Shown in pieces: positions 57,937 to 64,000 of a DNA stretch of 64,000 nt. Below the pieces are notes generated by a model. It was not told the origin of the DNA, did no database searches, and saw nothing but the letters and a program-made list of their open reading frames with translations. The stretch covers positions 1 through 64,000 of the forward strand of contig NZ_LT706940.1 in the NCBI RefSeq assembly GCF_900155525.1, written 5' to 3'. The DNA is from Mailhella massiliensis (GTDB lineage Bacteria; Desulfobacterota; Desulfovibrionia; Desulfovibrionales; Desulfovibrionaceae). The stretch's first letter is position 1, and every line of letters begins with the position of its first letter. A program made the position numbers and the translations under genes.

Positions 57937-58283
57937 TTCCCTGCGGCAACGTTTTCCCTGCTCCCTATCGACCGCAAAAGCGCGCGCCCCGGCCCCATGC
58001 AGCCCCCTCCGGGCCGTTCCCGCCGCTTCGCCGGGACAGTGTTCCCTTCCCCCCCTGAAAAAACTTACGGCTCCCCCCTGTCCGGCGACGCTGAAGGCAG
58101 AATCGCCTGCGGGCCGAAGTCTCCCCGCCTTCTCCGTACAGCAATACTTCCCCACGGGACGATTTCTTCCCTCCGCCCCTGCCTCCGGTTCCGCCGGCAG
58201 CTTTTCCGGCAGAAAACTCCGCCATTCAAGGCATCGGCCGCGCTCCGCCCCTCGTGCAGAATTCGCGCAGGCGACGCCCGGGC
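57937..58283. other. intergenic, no gene recognised
   Basis: About 350 bp between the tat-his terminator and the mgtE leader promoter. No domain-bearing frame, RNA motif or repeat was seen. Confidence 0.55.
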
Positions 58284-58313
58284 TTGACATCTTCAGCTTT
58301 TACAGGCTATTGG
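58284..58313 (+). promoter_or_regulatory. candidate promoter of the mgtE leader transcript
   Basis: TTGACA (58284-58289), 18-nt spacer, TATTGG (58308-58313). It would give a ~580-nt leader ahead of mgtE. Confidence 0.55.
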
Positions 58314-58347
58314 GGGTCATTCACTCTTTATCTGCAAGGAAGTCGCC

Positions 58348-58401
58348 ATGTCTGCCGACAGTCACAGTCAACATTTCACCTTTCTCGACGCTCTGAACTG
58401 A
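58348..58401 (+). CDS. possible leader peptide 1 upstream of mgtE (17 aa)
   Basis: MSADSHSQHFTFLDALN behind ATCTGCAAGGA, a site spaced seven bases from the ATG. The same 11-nt string precedes leader peptide 3, and both frames share GACAGT a few bases after the ATG, suggesting one derived from the other. Translation is inferred only from the ribosome-binding site. Confidence 0.35.
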   Translation: MSADSHSQHFTFLDALN

Positions 58402-58451
58402 CGGCCTTGCGCGCATCCTCCCGCAGGCCGCAGGCCGGGCGAGGAGGTTCC

Positions 58452-58652
58452 ATGTTTTTCCCCTCTTTTCCACGTGTTCCGCATCCCCACGCGCTCTGTG
58501 CCGCGCGCTGCTCTTTGTTGCGCCCTTTCCTCCGCAAAATACCTGCGGCGGCATTCCCCGTCCCTGCCTCCCGCCTCTTCCGGCAATACAGCCCTCTTCC
58601 CCTGTGCGTAACGCTCCGCTTCCCTGAGGCGGATGCCGTTCCCCTCGTTTAA
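58452..58652 (+). CDS. possible leader ORF 2 upstream of mgtE (66 aa, proline-rich)
   Basis: 66 codons behind a strong GAGGAGG. It begins MFFPSFPRVPHPHA and contains many prolines; it has no known domain and no clear membrane segment. It may be a leader-type ORF or a chance frame. Confidence 0.3.
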   Translation: MFFPSFPRVPHPHALCAARCSLLRPFLRKIPAAAFPVPASRLFRQYSPLPLCVTLRFPEADAVPLV

Positions 58653-58816
58653 TTCCGCCTGTTCCGACCATGGCAGGAGGGCCGGCCCCCGTGCGCCCGC
58701 TACGGCTCCGCCGTGCGTTGCGTCGATTTCTCACGCACGCACAGCGCAGGCCTCCTTCCGGCATCGTCATGCCGCGTTTCCTGCGGCTCACCCTTTCCAT
58801 CTGCAAGGAGCATTCC

Positions 58817-58912
58817 ATGGAAAACCCCGACAGTACCATCGTCCCTTCGGCCCATCGCCCCGAATCCTCCCCTTCAACCGCACAAAAAGAGGAATCATGC
58901 CATGACCCGTAA
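58817..58912 (+). CDS. possible leader peptide 3 overlapping mgtE (31 aa)
   Basis: 31 codons beginning MENPDSTIVPSAHRPESSPS behind AAGGAG, ending inside mgtE (11-nt overlap). Acidic and proline residues right after the start recall the E. coli MgtL leader peptide (M-E-P-D-P), which aborts translation at low Mg2+ and thereby controls mgtA. The overlap would couple its translation to mgtE. Functional assignment is inference. Confidence 0.45.
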   Translation: MENPDSTIVPSAHRPESSPSTAQKEESCHDP

Positions 58913-60281
58913 GGATATCGCTCTCTGCGTCCGTGAACTGTCCCGGAACCGCCGCCACCTCGATTTCACCACCATGGCGGAAACCGGGCATCCCTCCGAC
59001 CTGGCGGAAGAACTCGCCACCCTTCCCCGCGCCTCCGTCCTTTCCCTGCTGAGAGGGCTGGATAGAGAAACGGCCGCCTCCCTGTTCAGCTATTTTTCCG
59101 AAGAACTCCAGACCGGTCTTTTCCACGACATGAACAAAGAGGAGGCCGCCCGTCTGCTGAAGCATCTCCCCGCCGACGAACGCGCCGACCTCTACGGTCT
59201 GCTCGATGCTCAGGCCCGGCGGAACATTCTGCCCTCTCTGGAACAGGGCATCCGGGAAGACATGCTCCATCTGGCATCCTTCCCCGAAGAAAGCACCGGC
59301 TCCGCCACCACTTCCGAATATATTTCCGTTCTTCCCGAAACGCGGGTCGCGGCGGCGCTCAAAACCGTACGGGCTGCGGCGCGCGGCAGCGAAACCGTCT
59401 ATATCGTTTATGTGCTCGACAGGGAAAAGCATCTGCTCGGCACCGTGTCGCTCCGGGAACTGCTGCTTGCGGACGACAACGCCGCCGTGGAAAGCATCAT
59501 GCGCCGCCGTCCCGTTTCCGTACGCGCCTCATGGCCGCGCACCCGCTCCACGGAAATGATACGCCGCTACGACCTGCTGGCCCTGCCCGTCATGGACGAC
59601 GACAACAAGATGATGGGCATCATCACCGTGGACGACGCCATGGACATAGAAAAGGAACAGGACGCCTCCCAGCTCGCCCGCTTCGGCGGCACGGCCACGG
59701 CCGACGACACCGATCTGGACATTCTGAAGTCCTCCCTGCCCGCCATGTTCAGAGTGCGCGTGTTCTGGCTCATCTTCCTTACCGTGTTCGGCGTCATCAC
59801 CAGCACCTTCGTCGCCGCGCAGGAGGAAATACTCTCCCGCGTCATCGTGCTTGCCGCATTCATCGCACCCATCGTGGACATGGGCGGCAATACCGGCAGC
59901 CAGTCCGCCACGCTGGTCATACGCTCCATGGCCGTGGGCGACGTAACGCTCTGCCTGTCCGATCTGTGGCGCGTGCTCCGGCGGGAAATGCCCGTCGCCT
60001 GCGCCCTCGGGCTCAGCGTAGCCGTGCTGGAAGGGATTCTGGCCTGGTTCTCCAAGGGCATCAGCTTCGACGTCATCCTCACCGTGGGGCTCAGCATGTT
60101 CGTCTGCACCGCAGCCGGAGGCGTCATCGGCCTCTGTCTGCCCTTCGTTGCCCGTCGCATGGGCACGGACCCGGCCACGCTCTCTTCCCCGCTCATCACG
60201 TCCATCATGGATCTTTTCGGGGTATGCATCTACTTCGCCTTCGCCTATCTCTTCCTCGGTGATCTTCTGACGGCCGTATAA
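58902..60281 (+). CDS. mgtE: magnesium transporter MgtE
   Basis: 459 aa from ATG 58902, with GAGGA upstream. Cytosolic N-domain (~20-125, superhelical repeats such as LLKHLPADERADLYGLLD), a CBS pair (~130-260) that senses Mg2+, the connecting plug helix, then five membrane helices (~285-459) with the pore motif AFIAPIVDMGGNTGSQSATL. It is a Mg2+ channel/transporter gated by intracellular Mg2+. It is preceded by a long leader with small ORFs; no M-box riboswitch was recognised. Confidence 0.95.
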   Translation: MTRKDIALCVRELSRNRRHLDFTTMAETGHPSDLAEELATLPRASVLSLLRGLDRETAASLFSYFSEELQTGLFHDMNKEEAARLLKHLPADERADLYGLLDAQARRNILPSLEQGIREDMLHLASFPEESTGSATTSEYISVLPETRVAAALKTVRAAARGSETVYIVYVLDREKHLLGTVSLRELLLADDNAAVESIMRRRPVSVRASWPRTRSTEMIRRYDLLALPVMDDDNKMMGIITVDDAMDIEKEQDASQLARFGGTATADDTDLDILKSSLPAMFRVRVFWLIFLTVFGVITSTFVAAQEEILSRVIVLAAFIAPIVDMGGNTGSQSATLVIRSMAVGDVTLCLSDLWRVLRREMPVACALGLSVAVLEGILAWFSKGISFDVILTVGLSMFVCTAAGGVIGLCLPFVARRMGTDPATLSSPLITSIMDLFGVCIYFAFAYLFLGDLLTAV

Positions 60282-60341
60282 GCGAAGAACTTCGGAAAGA
60301 TAACGCAGGCACAGAACATTCCCTCTTCCATCATGCGTATG

Positions 60342-60377
60342 AAAAAAGACGCCCTTCTTCGGAAAGGCGTCTTTTTT
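60342..60377. terminator. bidirectional terminator between mgtE and the EamA gene
   Basis: AAAAGACGCC / GGCGTCTTTT stem with T-run on the plus side and A-run on the opposite side, between two convergent genes. Confidence 0.93.
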
Positions 60378-60396
60378 CATGCAGCGGAAAACAGCG

Positions 60397-61269
60397 TTAC
60401 TTCTTCAGCGCAAGCAGCAGCACGGAGCCGATGACCAGCGCACAGCCCACCCAGCCGATGAAGGAAAAGTTCTCGTTCCAGAAGCACCAGCACAAAAGCG
60501 TGCTCACCACCGGTTCCAGATTGCCCAGAATGGCGGCCTGCACAGGAGAAAGATAGCGCAGCGACTGCCCGTACCAGAAATAGGAAATATAGGTGGACAC
60601 CACGCTGAGAATGAAGAGAGCCCCCATCGCATGCAGCGTCATGGGACCGAACTCCGCGAAGAAGGCCAGCACCAGCGCGGCGGGGAGAAAGGTGAGGGCG
60701 AAAAGCGCCTGTGTGGAATAACGATCCTTGTACCAGGTGAAAAAGAGGAACTGGAAGGCATAGGTAAAACCGGAAAGCAGGCCGCAGCCTATGCCGATAT
60801 AGGATATCTCCTCTCCGAGGCTGCCGCCCGAAAGGCAGACCAGACTGGTTCCCACCATGGCAAGCGCCAGCGCAGCCACCTTCACTTTGTTGATGGCTTC
60901 ATGGAAAATCAGCCGGGAGAAGAAGGCCACCCACGCCGGAGCCGTGAACATGAGAATGATGGCAAGCGCCCCGCCGCTTTTCTGAATGGAAATCTGCAGA
61001 GAGAGAATGACCAGCGACACGTTCACGGCGCCGAAGAGCAGCATGCTTACAAGGTCGCGCCCGCGGGCATGAAGGCCTCCGCTCAAAAGCGCGTGCACAA
61101 GAAAGCACAGGCCGGAAATGGCCAGTCGCCAGAACGCGACGGACGTGGGCCCCATGCCTTCGGCGAAACACACGCGGGAAACAGGACCGATGATGGCCCA
61201 GGCCAGCGCCGCCATGATGCAGTAACCGGTTCCTACCCAGAACCGGCGATCATTCATAAGCTTTTTCAC
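60397..61269 (-). CDS. EamA/DMT-superfamily transporter
   Basis: 290 aa, ten predicted membrane helices in two EamA repeats (first ~12-145, second ~160-288). The second repeat ends with SPVQAAILGNLEPVVSTLLC, a typical EamA segment. Members export amino acids or metabolites, but substrate and direction cannot be read from sequence. The start overlaps the B3/B4 gene by 4 nt, so they are co-translated. Confidence 0.9.
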   Translation of the reverse strand: MKKLMNDRRFWVGTGYCIMAALAWAIIGPVSRVCFAEGMGPTSVAFWRLAISGLCFLVHALLSGGLHARGRDLVSMLLFGAVNVSLVILSLQISIQKSGGALAIILMFTAPAWVAFFSRLIFHEAINKVKVAALALAMVGTSLVCLSGGSLGEEISYIGIGCGLLSGFTYAFQFLFFTWYKDRYSTQALFALTFLPAALVLAFFAEFGPMTLHAMGALFILSVVSTYISYFWYGQSLRYLSPVQAAILGNLEPVVSTLLCWCFWNENFSFIGWVGCALVIGSVLLLALKK

Positions 61270-61943
61270 GCACGCTTCTCCACAATGCCGCAGACGAGAT
61301 TCTCCGCACCCGTCAGCTCCACAAAAAGCGTGCGGGCCAGATCGAGCGCTCTTTCCAGTTCGGCCCTTGGCGAAAAGGAATATATGAGGGTAAGGATACG
61401 GCGGCTTTCGGGGCGCACCATGGCCCGCGTGGAATCGCTGGTGGGGCTGCCCACCGCGCCCGCGTCGTCCGCAAGAAGAGGCATGTTCTCCAGATCCACG
61501 GCATCCTTGCCTATGCCCGGATAGCTCTCCCCGTTACGGCCGCGACGCAGCACAAGCGTGCCTTCCAGCCTGTCCCTGTCGTAGGAACCGAGAGAAAATC
61601 CCGTTTCCAGAGAAATCAGGTTGTTCACATCCACCACGGTGTTGATGCGGTAAAGATCCTTGCCCTGACGCACGCGGCGGTACAGCGCTTCGGAAGAAAC
61701 GCGCCAGCGCCCCGGATCCTTGCCGCAGGCCTTGTATCCGCGCCGGGATTCACCGAGATTGGGCATGTCGGCAAGGGGAGTCGCTTCCAGCCGCGCCTTC
61801 AGACCGGGCAGAAAAAGCGCGAAACGGCTCCATACGGCTTCGCCGGATTCCACAGGCTGCGCCTCATAGCAGAGCCAGCCCAGACGGCATTCCGGGCAAC
61901 GGGAAAGCATGTCGTCGTCGATGCGTATATCAGGTTCGAGCAT
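61266..61943 (-). CDS. B3/B4 domain protein (PheRS beta-like, probable aminoacyl-tRNA or amino-acid binding)
   Basis: 225 aa from ATG 61943, with GGAG six bases upstream. A longer frame extends back through the tRNA-Ala gene and is rejected. It contains the B3/4 editing-like fold of phenylalanyl-tRNA synthetase beta (YRRVRQGKDLYRINTVVDV, NNLISLETGFSLGSYDRDRL). Stand-alone B3/4 proteins are suspected to deacylate mischarged tRNA; experimental support is limited. It is coupled to the EamA transporter gene. Confidence 0.85.
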   Translation of the reverse strand: MLEPDIRIDDDMLSRCPECRLGWLCYEAQPVESGEAVWSRFALFLPGLKARLEATPLADMPNLGESRRGYKACGKDPGRWRVSSEALYRRVRQGKDLYRINTVVDVNNLISLETGFSLGSYDRDRLEGTLVLRRGRNGESYPGIGKDAVDLENMPLLADDAGAVGSPTSDSTRAMVRPESRRILTLIYSFSPRAELERALDLARTLFVELTGAENLVCGIVEKRA

Positions 61944-61967
61944 ATCTCGCTCCGGTGTAAAGATATG

Positions 61968-61996
61968 AAAAAAGCCGCCTGTAGGTACAGGCGGCT
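61968..61996 (-). terminator. terminator of tRNA-Ala
   Basis: Minus-strand AGCCGCCTGTA / TACAGGCGGCT hairpin followed by TTTTTC, just after the tRNA and before the B3/B4 gene. Confidence 0.85.
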
Positions 61997-62003
61997 GAAA
62001 TTC

Positions 62004-62079
<76 letters not shown>

Positions 62080-62090
62080 GTTGCAGGTGT

Positions 62091-62120
62091 ATATTTGCCA
62101 GATTCATTCCCGGCCGTCAA
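62091..62120 (-). promoter_or_regulatory. promoter of tRNA-Ala
   Basis: Minus-strand TTGACG (62115-62120), 18-nt spacer, AAATAT (62091-62096), 11 nt before the tRNA. The -35 is the same as that of the two tRNA-Arg promoters. Confidence 0.6.
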
Positions 62121-62160
62121 GCAAAAAATATGCATCCGGCCGATTTTTCCTCCGAAAAGA

Positions 62161-62466
62161 CTATTCCAGCACGGCAAGGGCGTCGAGCACGCTCTGCAGT
62201 GTGCCTTCCTCGCCCGCCTCGCGCATGAGCCTGCCGATGAACTGCATCTGCCGCCTTCTGGCCTCGTGACCGGAAAGACGGTCGTACTCATCCAGAGCGT
62301 CGCGCAGATCTTCGGGCAGCGGCAGGCGGGCCCTTTTGACGGCGGGAATTTTGGCAAGGCGTTCACCCACTTCCTGAAGGGCCGAGCTGTCGCGCTTTTT
62401 CTGCGAACGGCTCACGCATTCCTTCTCTTCCTCTCCGCCTATCTGGTAACGGTTCCTGCGGGGCAT
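62161..62466 (-). CDS. DUF615/YjgA-like (DarP) protein, short
   Basis: 101 aa. It shows features of the YjgA/DarP ribosome-associated family: a RSQKKRDSSALQEVGERLAK helix, LPLPEDLRDALDEYDRL, and HEARRRQMQFIGRLMR. E. coli YjgA binds late 50S particles. This protein is shorter than the ~180-residue enteric homologues and lacks their C-terminal half. The start directly follows the upstream gene's stop. Confidence 0.85.
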   Translation of the reverse strand: MPRRNRYQIGGEEEKECVSRSQKKRDSSALQEVGERLAKIPAVKRARLPLPEDLRDALDEYDRLSGHEARRRQMQFIGRLMREAGEEGTLQSVLDALAVLE

Positions 62467-62844
62467 TTACTGCTGTACCTCGGGGCCGCCGTCTTCAGGG
62501 TTGAAGTTGGCGCTTTCCTCCATTTCCAGCGTGTCTATCTTCTCTTCCAGCCACTCCATGAGGGCGCGGGCCGTGTGATAGTTGAAAAGCACGCGGGAAT
62601 GGATGTGACGGTTGATGACGCGCTCTTCCTCATCGAAGGGCACCACTTCCGCGCCGAAGGCTCCGTCCGGCTCCACGGCACGTTCGGAAAACGACGGAAG
62701 CTTGTCGCTTTCCACATAAAAATTCACTTCTATCTCGCCCTGCGGATTGATGCCGCCCCACACGCCGTGCGTGTACTGAAGGCGGCAGTCAGGGTCCTGG
62801 CTGTATTCGTAGCGCACCCTGCTGGGATATCTGATCTGACTCAT
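62467..62844 (-). CDS. hypothetical protein in a unit with the YjgA-like gene
   Basis: 125 aa, soluble, acidic. A beta-rich core (CRLQYTHGVWGGINPQGEIE, VNFYVESDKLPSFS) is followed by a helix (HTARALMEWLEEKIDTLE). The last part is a little like DUF3467 proteins, but I do not recognise the family firmly. Only one nucleotide... or less separates it from the YjgA-like start, so they are co-expressed. Confidence 0.7.
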   Translation of the reverse strand: MSQIRYPSRVRYEYSQDPDCRLQYTHGVWGGINPQGEIEVNFYVESDKLPSFSERAVEPDGAFGAEVVPFDEEERVINRHIHSRVLFNYHTARALMEWLEEKIDTLEMEESANFNPEDGGPEVQQ

Positions 62845-63052
62845 GCAAACCTCTCAAAAACGGCCGCCTCGCGGGCTGGCCGGGACATTTCCTCATATCC
62901 CGAACAGCCCTTCAAGTAAAGGATCTTATGCTCTCCCGGGCCGCCTGCGCTTCCGCCGGATACTTGACGGAAGGCCGGTCGCGCGGCACATTGGGTCATT
63001 CAAGACGGCCAGAGGAACCCGGCCTCCGACATCACTCCCAAGAGGAACATAT

Positions 63053-63616
63053 ATGAACAGCTACACCAAGGAAACGCTGCCCGTCCGCCCCATCTTCGAT
63101 TTTGAGCTCATGCTGAACCTTCTTTCCGAAAAGCGACTCGGCGGCAAGGTGGTCGAAGAGCTGGCCGAAACCTGGGAACGCTGGCTGCCCATGCTGCACG
63201 CCCTCAAGCTGGAAACCGGCAAGGGCCGCTATCTCGCCCTGTGGCTGGATGAAGCCGTGGAAAAGGAAGTGGACGAAGAATGGGCCAGGTCCTCCGAATA
63301 CGGCTACCGCCTGAGCGCCCTTGCCCAGACCATGTGCCAGTGCGCGGTGTACCAGCTCATGCCCGAGGTGGAAGAAGCGGGCTGCGCCCCGGCTCCCGAG
63401 CCTACGGCCGCTCTGCGCGAAGTCCTTGCCAGGGAAGGACTGGAATATCAGGACGTGACCCACTCCATGCTGCCCAAGTTCAGCGTGCTCACCCCCTATC
63501 CCTTCCGCGGCGCGTGCGACATCTGCTACCTGCGCAAGGAATGCCCCAAGGCCAACGGCCAGGCCAACCAGTTCCGCTCCTTCGAAATCGGCGGCGAACC
63601 GCAGCAGCAGGCGTAA
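63053..63616 (+). CDS. hypothetical protein with C-terminal CxxC/C motif
   Basis: 187 aa from ATG 63053 with GAGG seven bases upstream. Mostly helical (LMLNLLSEKRLGGKVVEELA, WLDEAVEKEVDEEWARSSEY). The C-terminus holds GACDICYLRKECPKANGQ, a CxxC-x5-C cluster that could bind zinc or an iron-sulfur centre. It is followed immediately by dgkA. I do not recognise the family. Confidence 0.75.
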   Translation: MNSYTKETLPVRPIFDFELMLNLLSEKRLGGKVVEELAETWERWLPMLHALKLETGKGRYLALWLDEAVEKEVDEEWARSSEYGYRLSALAQTMCQCAVYQLMPEVEEAGCAPAPEPTAALREVLAREGLEYQDVTHSMLPKFSVLTPYPFRGACDICYLRKECPKANGQANQFRSFEIGGEPQQQA

Positions 63617-63618
63617 TC

Positions 63619-63993
63619 ATGAACGGCGAACGCTTCAAGGAAGGCTTCTTCCACATCTTCAAGGCCGCGGGCTATTCCCTGGCCGGACTCGGAACGGGCC
63701 TGCGCCTCAGTCTGGCCTTCCGGCAGGAAACGGGCATACTCATCCTTCTCATCATCCTGCTGGCCGTCTTCCAGAAGCCCGCGCTCACCTGGCTCATCGC
63801 CCTGGGTGCCTGGCTTCTGGTCATGATGGCGGAACTCATCAATACCGCCATTGAGGAAACCCTCAATCTCATCACCAAAGAATACAACATCGGAGTGAAG
63901 AACGCCAAGGACATGGCCTCCGCCGCCGTCTTCCTGCTGCTCGTCGTCAATGCCGCGCTCTGGTTCTGCATGTTCGTGCTGAACCTGCTCTAG
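63619..63993 (+). CDS. dgkA: diacylglycerol kinase
   Basis: 124 aa, complete. Small three-helix integral-membrane kinase with the active-site block MMAELINTAIEETLNLIT and KNAKDMASAAVFLLLV. It phosphorylates diacylglycerol to phosphatidic acid in the inner membrane. The ATG is two nt after the preceding stop, so they form one unit; the window ends 7 nt later. Confidence 0.95.
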   Translation: MNGERFKEGFFHIFKAAGYSLAGLGTGLRLSLAFRQETGILILLIILLAVFQKPALTWLIALGAWLLVMMAELINTAIEETLNLITKEYNIGVKNAKDMASAAVFLLLVVNAALWFCMFVLNLL

Positions 63994-64000
63994 CCGGGGC

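Noticed and set aside
58284-58900. M-box (Mg2+) riboswitch before mgtE
   Set aside because: I could not recognise the conserved M-box core; small ORFs with SDs describe the leader better.

Overview
The window looks like chromosomal core sequence from a GC-rich, Gram-negative bacterium, most likely a member of the Desulfovibrionaceae (Desulfovibrio/Bilophila/Mailhella-like). The reasons are the style of the ribosomal operon (zinc-binding S4, S14, L28, L36 and a CxxC L24), a pseudouridine synthase fused to dephospho-CoA kinase, an HflK-HflC pair followed by a CI-type regulator, a flavoredoxin-like protein, and several small hypothetical genes of the kind found in that group. No sulfate- or sulfite-respiration gene lies in the window, so the family assignment is inference. 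I saw no prophage, insertion sequence or CRISPR array.

Layout. 1-300 (minus): the first 32 nt of a 16S rRNA gene with a boxA and two tandem promoters. 739-4430 (minus): flavin reductase and hflK-hflC-regulator. 4500-4860 (plus): two tandem tRNA-Arg(ACG) units, each with its own promoter and terminator. 5770-7476 (minus): an exported GH144-like glucan hydrolase between two gene-poor stretches. 8671-23500 (minus): a continuous S10-spc-alpha operon of 29 genes (rpsJ to rplQ, including secY and map) with a long structured leader. 23839-26804 (minus): a TrkA-type K+ channel and GAPDH. 27243-39146 (mostly plus): N-acetylglutamate synthase-like gene and argF, rpmB, rhomboid, tgt, a zinc-ribbon protein, purB and an L,D-transpeptidase. 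This stretch is interrupted by a minus block with two AstE/AspA paralogues, the RluD-CoaE fusion and a thioesterase. 39200-43732 (minus): a GntR-regulated amino-acid cluster. 43898-45318 (minus): an AMP-dependent ligase. 45618-60377 (plus): der, two GNATs, a DUF1269-like protein with a cysteine-framed repeat tail, guaB-guaA-guaA2, an alkyltransferase-like protein, tatB-tatC-hisB-lipoprotein-hisA, and mgtE behind a leader with small ORFs. 60397-62844 (minus): EamA transporter, B3/B4 protein, tRNA-Ala(GGC), YjgA-like protein and a hypothetical protein. 63053-63993 (plus): a hypothetical protein and dgkA.

Functionally the window is dominated by translation (rRNA, tRNAs, ribosomal proteins, Der, Tgt, RluD, Map), protein export (SecY, TatBC), purine synthesis (PurB, GuaB, GuaA) and amino-acid metabolism (ArgF, HisA, HisB and the racemase/lyase/transporter cluster). 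The most unusual items are four diverged C-x18-C repeats ending the protein at 47861-48724, a stand-alone GMP-synthase ATPase paralogue behind guaA, candidate leader peptides in front of mgtE, a paralogue pair in which one AstE/AspA protein has lost its zinc ligands, and an apparently leaderless hflK. Start codons were moved inward from the longest ORF wherever a Shine-Dalgarno (SD) sequence, a promoter or family length required it.
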